A DNA stretch of 64,000 bases from Acanthacorydalis orientalis (Eukaryota > Arthropoda > Insecta > Megaloptera > Corydalidae): the NCBI GenBank assembly GCA_034766995.1, contig CM068318.1, positions 30,655,603 to 30,719,602 on the forward strand. The letters run 5' to 3'. The notes beneath the pieces are model-generated. The model saw nothing but the letters and a program-made list of their open reading frames with translations, searched no databases and had not been told where the DNA came from. This document shows, in pieces, positions 57,432-64,000 of this stretch (the first letter of the stretch is position 1; each line of letters begins with the position of its first letter). The position numbers were made by a program, and so were the translations under genes.

Positions 57432-58330
57432 ATGGAACTATACGCAACAAAACAACACGTTAAAAATATCGTAGCCTATTATGAAAATGGACGTTCGAGG
57501 AAAAGTGTACACTGCGCTCTACATGAATATTTTGGTACACAAAATCAACCTTCTGAGCGCACAATTTGTAATTTTATCAAGAAATTCGAACTAACTGGGT
57601 CAGTGGAATACATCAAAACACCTCAGTATGCTCGTGTAGGTCGCTCAGGCTAGAATATTGCAATGGTTCTTAAAAGTGTGGCAGAGGACCCGGGTACATC
57701 GATATGTCGTCAATGGTATCATTGGGATCTTTTGACAAATGATTTGCATTTACATACTTACAAGGTTCAAATAACACAAGCTTTAAAGCCTAAGGACCAT
57801 CAAAAGCATAGCGAGTTTGTTAAATGGATGTGTGAACAATGAGTGGATTTTTCAAAGAAAATCGTTTTTAGTAATGAGGCGAATTTTCATATGGATTCGT
57901 ATTCGTATTCAATGGATTCGTAAATAAATAAAATTTCCGCATTTGGGGATTCGAAAATCTAACAGAGACTTACGAAAAGAAAACGCATTCTCGAAAACTG
58001 ACGGTTTGGTGCGTTTTGTGGTATGAAGGCGTAAGTGACCATATTTTTTTGAAAATGATGAGTTAAACATTATTACAGTCAATGCCATTCGCTATTGGAG
58101 CATGATAATAAACTATTTGTAGGGCCAATTAGAAAATATGGAGATCAAGAATCTCTAGTTTCAACAAGACGATGCCTGCAGTCACAAATCAGCAGGAACA
58201 ATCGCGCTTCTGCGCACAAAATTTCAAAGCTTCGTGATTTCATGAAATGGCAACATCAATTGGTCGCCGAGATCATGCAATTTAACTCCTCCAAAGTTCT
58301 TTCTTTGAACAATTTTAATCAAACTTTTTT
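57432..58330 (+). pseudogene. DUF4817-type mariner-like transposase, copy 1
   Basis: From the ATG at 57432 the frame reads MELYATKQHVKNIVAYYENG, RSRKSVHCALHEYFGTQNQP and SERTICNFIKKFELTGSVEY to a stop at 57653. This is the helix-turn-helix region found in insect DUF4817 proteins. Next come AMVLKSVAEDPGTSICR, LTNDLHLHTYKVQITQALKP and KDHQKHSEFVKWMCEQ. The first catalytic region is KIVFSNEANFHMDSY (usually FSDEAHF, so Asp is Asn). THSRKLTVWCVLWYEGV follows. In another frame QQDDACSHKSAGTIALLRTK (second Asp present) precedes NINWSPRSCNLTP (third region, usually PRSCDLTPLDF). Homology ends near 58330, leaving out the C-terminus. The 158-codon ORF 58095-58571 is out of frame with this gene. Confidence 0.8.
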
Positions 58331-58339
58331 GGTTTATAA

Positions 58340-58745
58340 CACAAGTAAAAAATCATTTCTAAAAATGAATTTATCCAGCGTATCAAAACTATATTCTGAA
58401 AATGAAAGTTTTAAGTCATTGACCAATTGTCTACTATTTATCATAATTATTTACTGTTGCATAACAAAAAAAAATCAAAAATTAATATTAAATAAATATC
58501 TTTTATGTGACTTAAGGACAGTTGCTTCAATGTTAATAATTCAATTAATAATTAATGTTATGATTTTATAATTAGAGAGCAATTATATTGTTATTGTAAT
58601 TTAGTATTAACAGGTAAATCTACTTTATTATATTATTCATACGGCTAGGTTGTTACTTAAGCATAAGAAAATGTATACGATTGTCACGATACAATGGTCA
58701 CTACCATTGGCGCAGCATTTGTTATATTGAATAGGTATTCAACTA
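58340..58745. other. AT-rich stretch, nothing recognised
   Basis: No gene or element was seen. Confidence 0.35.
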
Positions 58746-58752
58746 TAACATA

Positions 58753-58833
58753 ATGTCGACAATGGTTTCAATTATAGAGGAAGACTGTGTTTATGACAGA
58801 TTTATCGACGAGGAAGAAAATACGTCAAAGTAA
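58753..58833 (+). CDS. Weak candidate short first coding exon
   Basis: ATG at 58753 opens a 26-codon frame, MSTMVSIIEEDCVYDRFIDE followed by EENTSK and TAA. A possible splice donor (TCAAA|GTAAATG) lies at 58829-58830. The acidic, low-Asn/Lys composition differs from chance ORFs in this AT-rich DNA. No homology is recognised and no acceptor partner was found, so this is a suggestion only. Confidence 0.15.
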   Translation: MSTMVSIIEEDCVYDRFIDEEENTSK

Positions 58834-59039
58834 ATGTCGATACAAATATCTTACATTAGTTGTGTTCAATTTGAATTTAATTAAAGTAGAGGCAAAAAGA
58901 TTATCCGTGTCTAAAAATTAAAGATGCCACTGTCAAAAATACGCTTTAATGTTTCAAAGTAATTAATTATCGGAGATTTTTAATGAAATATTTACTGAAT
59001 AAAACTCTATTCTATTTGTAAAATTTAAATGATTTTCTA

Positions 59040-60296
59040 ATAGAGATGCAATTTTTTAAGAGGTTGTGTTTCACAGATGTCAAACAGCTGTATTTTATTG
59101 ACATTTGTTAAGTTTTGAAATTGACTTTTTATCTATAACTTCGTATACCAGAAAACAACGCATAGAAATAATACAATTGTATTATGAAACTGGTAGTTTT
59201 AAAAAATATATTTCATAAATAATGCGATATTTATTTTCGACATACTCGTTCATGTGAAACAACAATTTTTCGGTTAGTGAATAAATTTGAAGAGACTGTA
59301 TCGGTTAATGATAAAGAAACACCAATACATGTTCATAGTTCTCGTTCTGAAGAAAACATTGACTTTATTCGTGAAAGTACATCGGCAGAGTCAAGAATAG
59401 CAATTCCACGATGTTCAGAACAATTGAGCCTTTTACATATCGCTACATGGCATATTTTGCATAAGGATTTATTTCTGATGGCTTATAAGATTCATTTAAC
59501 ATAAGAATTGAATGCAGATGACTATTCACTGTAATGGAAATTTGTTAATTGGGTACTGGAAAAACAACATGTTTTTTTCTAAAAAAAGTCATCTTTAGCT
59601 TTTCGAACTTTCTGGCTAGGTTAACAAGCAAAACTTCCGAATCTAATGAGAAGAAAATCCGAACGTGCTCGTTGATAAGTCACTGTATGCAGAAAAAATG
59701 ACTACTTTGTGGGCGATTTGGTCTGATGGTCCTTATTTCTTTGAGAATTAGGCTGGTAAAACGATTATTGTGAATAAAGAAAGATACCGAAACATGATAA
59801 TCATTTTTTGTGGGTAAAATTGGATGATATTAACTAAAGAATATCTGGTTTTAACAGAACGATGCAACAAGCCACACAGCTGGTGAAATAATTAATTCAT
59901 TGAGGACGAAATTTCCTAGTAGCTTTATTTCCAGAAATGGAAACATTATTTAGGCACCGATATCCTACGATTTAATACCATTGGATTGCTTTATTTGGAG
60001 TCGCGTTATAAGAACTGATATACGTAAATAATTTTAAAATAATTTCCGACATGAAGGATGAAATCCGAAAAGTAATTGGTGAAATAGAGTCCCAGTTGTG
60101 TAGAGATGTCATTGAAAATTTTAACAAAAGAATTGTTACTCGTGAGAAAGCACGCAGCAGTCATTTATACAATATTATTTTTCATTTATAAATGACATAC
60201 CCCCAACGAGTATTTACAATAAGGAACCTTGAAATTTCGAAACAAATTCTATATTTTATTTCAAATTCAATAAGTGCGTCTTTATTGGAAAACCCT
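59040..60296 (+). mobile_element. DUF4817-type mariner-like element, copy 2
   Basis: The 3' end reads on the minus strand AGGGTTTTCCAATAAAGACG, the style of terminal repeat found in this group. The 5' limit is uncertain: the AGGTTGTGTTTCACAG sequence near 59060 may be its decayed partner. A full-length but degenerate transposase gene lies within. Confidence 0.65.
59144..60191 (+). pseudogene. DUF4817-type transposase, copy 2, full-length but broken
   Basis: YTRKQRIEIIQLYYETGSFK begins the gene at 59144; the true start codon is not recognisable. RLVNKFEETVSVNDKETPIH, ENIDFIRESTSAESRIAIPR and ILHKDLFLMAYKIHLT form the DNA-binding and linker part (59277-59504). The first-Asp region is destroyed around 59570-59620. 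TTLWAIWSDGPYFFE, PKHDNHFLWVKLDDIN and a shifted QQDDATSH-like segment near 59850 (second Asp) follow. The last part runs SYDLIPLDCFIW-like, then ISDMKDEIRKVIGEIESQLC, RDVIENFNKRIVTREKARSS and HLYNIIFHL with a stop at 60189-60191. Order and length (about 350 codons) match the family. Numerous stops and frameshifts are present. Confidence 0.8.
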
Positions 60297-60299
60297 GTA

Positions 60300-60485
60300 C
60301 TGTAGTCACAGTAACAAATTCTAATTATATTTTTAGTGATTAAATTGATTTCTAACGAGCTGATATATCTTTTTTTCGTACGTGGAAATTTAAATGCAAA
60401 ATAATATTGTGGTTATTAAATCTCTTTACAATTAAATTTACAAAATTAGTTTTAAGAACAATTGGATAAAATTTCGATTTTTAAT
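60300..60485. other. AT-rich stretch
   Basis: No gene or element was seen. Confidence 0.35.
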
Positions 60486-60489
60486 GACA

Positions 60490-60690
60490 AATACACTTTT
60501 AATATTGCATGAATTTTCGATAATAGAAAATTTTATCACAATACAGTTCTGACATTACAGATAAATTTATTTTTACAAACTAATTCGTTTTTTCATCCCA
60601 CACATCACAGAAAATGTTTCTGGTCAATTTTCTTTTCAATGTTCTTTTCAATAAATCATTAATAATCAGTTACACTTTATTGAAAATTTC
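60490..60690 (+). repeat. Unclassified interspersed repeat, copy 6
   Basis: Blocks ATCACAATACAGTTCTGACA, TTTACAAACTAATTCG, CATCCCACACATCACAGAAA, ATGTTTCTGGTCAA and TTCAATAAATCATTAATAAT. It aligns well with the copy at 46040. Confidence 0.5.
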
Positions 60691-61084
60691 AGAAAAGATA
60701 TTTTTTACAATTTTTGGAGCGAAAAATAATTCATTTAAAAACATAAAATATACTACAAAATTTCTGGAAAGGAATTAAAAATCAATAAATATTTGTTTAT
60801 ATTACAAATCCATGATTTATTGGGTGTATATAAGTAGAAAATGATAATACTACATTTTAAGTTAAAGTATTTTGAATAATTAACCAATATTATCAAAATG
60901 TATTCTTTTCTCAAAAGAAAAAGTAAATATCTTTCAATATTTTAAAGCAGCTACAAATTATAGTGTTACTTTTTAAAATTAAGTTTGTATTACGTTTTAC
61001 CCATACCAACTGCTAATGATAAATAGCAGGTGAAGTATAGAAAAAGGTAAAGTAAATATCTTTTAATATGTTAGATTAATAGAC

Positions 61085-61330
61085 TGATCATAATAGAGCT
61101 TTAGCTCTGACGTTAAATACACTTCCACTAATGAATCTTCCTTCATTCCACAAACTATAAAAAAGTCTGATCAAAAAATATTAAATAAATGATTATCGAT
61201 CATTTTTAAATTATTGCTCATGCGTATTTTAATGGAAATGCATGGACTTAATCGTAGGAGCGCTAAGGTACAGAGAAATCTGTTTGATAAGCTGAAATCT
61301 TTCTGTATCTTAGTACTTTAAGGATAATGG
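61085..61330 (+). repeat. Unclassified interspersed repeat, copy 7
   Basis: Blocks CACTTCCACTAATGAATC, CATTCCACAAACTA, CTGATCAAAAAATATTAAAT and TTTTAAATTATTGCTCATGC, then a 3' part with GGTACAGAGAAATCTG. That 3' part matches GTACAGAAAAATCTAATC in copy 1. Confidence 0.45.
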
Positions 61331-61334
61331 CATT

Positions 61335-62155
61335 TGCATCAAAATAAGTATAACCAACAATAAAAAATGGCTCATTAATTGTTTATTAAACATTTTTTAT
61401 TAGAAAAATGTTTGTGATTTATTAAGTGAGAGAAAATTCATTTACGAAAACAGTATGTCGCATATTTATTTTTCTATTGAAACATTGTGCCACCAGCCTA
61501 TAACGTTACTTTTTACACTAAACTCTTTTGAATAACTGTCTTAACTTTTAAAGTAAAGAACTTTAATAGTAAATATTTTAAACTAATTTTAAATGAAACT
61601 AATTGTTTTGATAGTAATTTATAAAAATAAAATAATAAAAAAAATTTTTCACGATAAAGCTATCACTGTAATTGCTTCACACTGCCCATTAGTTTTGGTA
61701 ACAATACTTATTGGTTGGGTGACTTCATTTGTGTAAATAAATTGAACTACAGAGCTAGATACAATATTAAAAGAATTAATTAAACATTTTGTTTTTGACA
61801 AAAACAATTTGATTTTAAAGAAATTAGAATTGATTAATAATGCAGATTATTTCAAAATTTCATTACTATATTTACAATTAATTTAAACATATCTGCACCA
61901 AATCATAGTTTTTTATATACTGTTCACGTCAAAACTTAATTATTGTTTTAAAATGTCTATCATTTAGCCTATGACGTGCGTTAGCTCCTCCGCCAATATG
62001 ATATTTATCAATTATGAGCACAAAGCAATATAATCCATTGAATCTCACTACTGTACAATAAGTTCCGTACATAATATACATAGTACTATAAGCATATACA
62101 GCACATACCTGTATATACCACGTAAAAGAGATGTCTCTGTATATGTAAATGTGCT
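61335..62155. other. AT-rich stretch, nothing recognised
   Basis: No gene or element was seen. Confidence 0.4.
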
Positions 62156-62430
62156 CTGTAGGACGCGCGTGATGTCATCTCGAGAGAATGTATCTTTCCC
62201 TTTGCCCGTCTAGTCCTCTGTGAGAACTCCTATAGTTGAAAGCAATGCGGCACCTCCGGCGGCACGGGTCTATGAACCGACGCCATTCACATCTTTTCTT
62301 CATATTATTCACGCCGTGCTTTTGTTGAGTCTACACACCTACACCTACCTATGAGAATATCAGAGTATAACTATAACAGTATAAGGAGTACCAACAACAA
62401 CAGACGTACGGATAGGTTTCATTTTTTACA
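62090..62430 (-). promoter_or_regulatory. GC-rich island, candidate promoter or exon
   Basis: The most GC-rich non-repeat block at the right of the window. It contains ACGCGCGT (62162-62169), the CRE-like TGATGTCATC (62169-62178) and GCACCTCCGGCGGCACGGGT near 62245. On the minus strand about 40 codons are open through MTSRASYRAHLHIQRHLFYV VYT up to a good donor, ACAG|GTATGTGC, with the exon ending at 62109. No family was recognised. Promoter plus first exon of a gene to the left would fit, but chance is possible. Confidence 0.3.
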
Positions 62431-62434
62431 ACTC

Positions 62435-63215
62435 CTTATGCACTACGTGTATTATATTATGACAACCGACGCTTTGAGTTCATAATATTGCAAAAGTTGG
62501 TCGTTTTATCGTAACGACATCGCATGCATACGTTACGAATACAAATATACAGGAAAAGAATCCACTTTTCGTTTCTAACAGATAAATATAATATCTCCTT
62601 AAGAATAGTTAACAATCAAATTTTTTGGAATATATTTGAGAACTGTTGCAATAGAAAGCTTATGTTCTCCAAATTATTAAAGACATGTAATTATCTATAA
62701 GGAGGTTTTCAAAATAACTAATTACTCAAATGAAGTAATCATTATAAACTTTATGTAAAGTATTATTTTTTCTTGGGTAAATATTTCATTTTTGTGTATT
62801 AGAACTGATTTTTATAGTTATTAAAGTAACCTAATTTTCTGGGATTCCTTTATTGTTTAATACAGAGATTAAACTAATTCTTCCCACACAATGAAATGTT
62901 TCCTAAATATAACATAAACAACAAATACCTTTCCAAACAACTCAGGCACTAAAAAAAAATGATATACATACAACAAATATGTCAAAGTCGTGTATATTTC
63001 TATAAGGTACTGTGCACAGAGGAACCGTATTATACAAAACATAGTATTTTCAACTATTATGATGCCTATAATTCGAACGTTGAAATTCGAAACGTTTCTT
63101 ACTATTTGTGGAACCAACATATAACCCGTTATATACCTATTGTTTTTGTATATATGTGATGTCATCTATTATATAAAAAGTAAACACCAACTTAATAGTA
63201 AATCTGACAAATTAT
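62435..63215. other. AT-rich stretch, nothing established
   Basis: Overlapping ORFs of 66 and 98 codons on opposite strands (62869-63165) show no recognisable motif and cannot both be real. Confidence 0.35.
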
Positions 63216-63220
63216 AATTA

Positions 63221-63712
63221 TTAAGTTGGTTGGAAAATAATTATGTTTTTTTTTTCTGAATTCGAACCTAATTTTCTTAAATGAAAGTGTCATTTCATCG
63301 TGTTCATGTTAAAATCAATTTAAATTTTATTTTTCGGTCTGTATTTTGGCAACATCCACTTTAGTTTTATTATTAATTCTGCTTCAAATTGGACTATTGA
63401 AATAAGGTTGGAAAAGAACCAAATAAGAGCACTTTTTTGAAAAGTTCAAAACGAGTGGTAATGTTCATGTTAATAACTGTTCATAAACTAAACGAAAGCC
63501 TTGAAGATGAAGAGTCGCGGGCATCCTTCTTCACTTCATAACAACCAACTGAAGGCGCTAGTTGAATCATAACCACACACAACAATTCTAGAACTTGCAC
63601 ACAAGCTAGGCGTTAGTCATTCAACAGTTCTAGACCACTTAAATCAACTTTAATTAAAAAATGTATATGAATTTGAAAGTCATAAACAATAATTATTTTT
63701 CTAACAACCTGA
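63221..63712 (+). mobile_element. Short Hsmar1-like mariner, copy 8
   Basis: 492 bp, TA on both sides. The ends are TTAAGTTGGTTGGAAAATAA and, on the minus strand, TCAGGTTGTTAGAAAAATAA. The leader includes CATTTCATCGTGTTCATGTT as in copies 3 and 4. The coding remnant (EKNQIRALF, then after a further deletion SLEDEESRASF and NNQLKALVES) ends LEDHLNQL-like, followed by the 3' leader. It has lost the WWFQKF region as well as the catalytic domain. Confidence 0.85.
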
Positions 63713-63811
63713 TATTTTCTGATAAGTGAAATCAATTAAATCAATCAACTACAATCATAGTACTATGTGAAATAATTTTTTTAAAACAACTAATTTCAGC
63801 ACTTATATCTT

Positions 63812-63915
63812 ATAATATATATATATATATATATATATAAATATGTGTGTGTGTGTTTGAAAGAGAGAGAAATCGAGAGAGTGTGTGTATGCCTGTGTAT
63901 CTATGCGTATGTATG
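63812..63915. repeat. Compound (TA)n(TG)n(GA)n microsatellite
   Basis: TA repeat, then TG repeat, then GAGAGA and TGTGTG tracts running toward the window end. Confidence 0.9.
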
Positions 63916-64000
63916 TATTCGTGTGTGTATATAAAAAATGATATTAAATGGTGAACTTTTTCTTCATGAAAACGATAAACAATGCATAAAATGCAAGCAG

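Noticed and set aside
58095..58571. 158-codon plus-strand ORF, the second longest in the window
   Set aside because: Its first part overlaps the DUF4817-type transposase out of frame (the real frame reads QQDDACSHKSAG), and the rest is AT-rich sequence with no motif.
62869..63165. 98-codon minus-strand and 66-codon plus-strand ORFs
   Set aside because: They overlap completely on opposite strands, have no recognised domain or splice context, and look like chance open frames.

Overview
This window is AT-rich eukaryotic nuclear DNA, most likely from an insect or another arthropod. The evidence is the dense mixture of Tc1/mariner families (Tc1-like, Mos1-like, Hsmar1/MADE1-like and DUF4817-type), the very frequent long (TA)n microsatellites, short reading frames full of stops, and the absence of any bacterial gene organisation. 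The species cannot be named from the sequence; an AT-rich insect such as a hymenopteran would fit, but that is a guess. No complete host protein-coding gene, tRNA, rRNA or CRISPR array was found. The window reads as an intergenic or intronic graveyard of transposable elements.

Layout. 1-1063 is a broken Tc1-like transposase. 2349-4285 holds two copies of a mariner family with TIR TTTGATCAAAAAATA; a third copy at 31966-32912 is interrupted by a fragment of another mariner. 5.5-6.1 kb is a higher-complexity block with a possible unrecognised exon. 8.65-8.93 kb is a mariner scrap. 10.07-10.64 kb is the first of eight copies of a short Hsmar1-like family (TIR TTAGGTTGGTAG). 12319-12783 is a TTAA-flanked MITE with repeated GAGATATCTC palindromes. 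13366-17034 is an Hsmar1-like copy split by a 3.13-kb TTAA-flanked transposon. 17.6-18.0 kb is a GC-richer block that looks like a conserved regulatory element.

From 21.6 to 30.9 kb there is an LTR-like piece, further mariner remnants, two more Hsmar1-like copies, a hAT-type MITE with an 8-bp target duplication, a 47-bp tandem duplication and a decayed transposon-like ORF. 31.9-38.5 kb holds nested mariners, including a copy split at a TTAA by a 714-bp foldback element. 39.9-41.6 kb is a non-LTR retrotransposon remnant on the minus strand. 41714-42990 is a full-length Mos1-like mariner whose second catalytic Asp is Asn. 46.5-50.1 kb has a short two-ended mariner derivative, a small TTAA MITE and a mariner lacking its N-terminal domain. 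52.1-54.8 kb and 57.2-63.7 kb carry more Hsmar1-like copies and two DUF4817-type transposases.

Nothing here forms an operon or pathway. What links the parts is transposition history: short internally deleted derivatives multiplied (the Hsmar1-like and TTAGATGTA-TIR families), TTAA elements inserted into them, and several mariners lie at TA sites inside or beside (TA)n arrays. At least seven copies of an unclassified repeat of about 200 bp were also recognised by eye. Possible host signal is limited to a few GC-richer blocks with promoter-like motifs and exon-like ORFs ending at good splice donors; these are weak, inferential calls.
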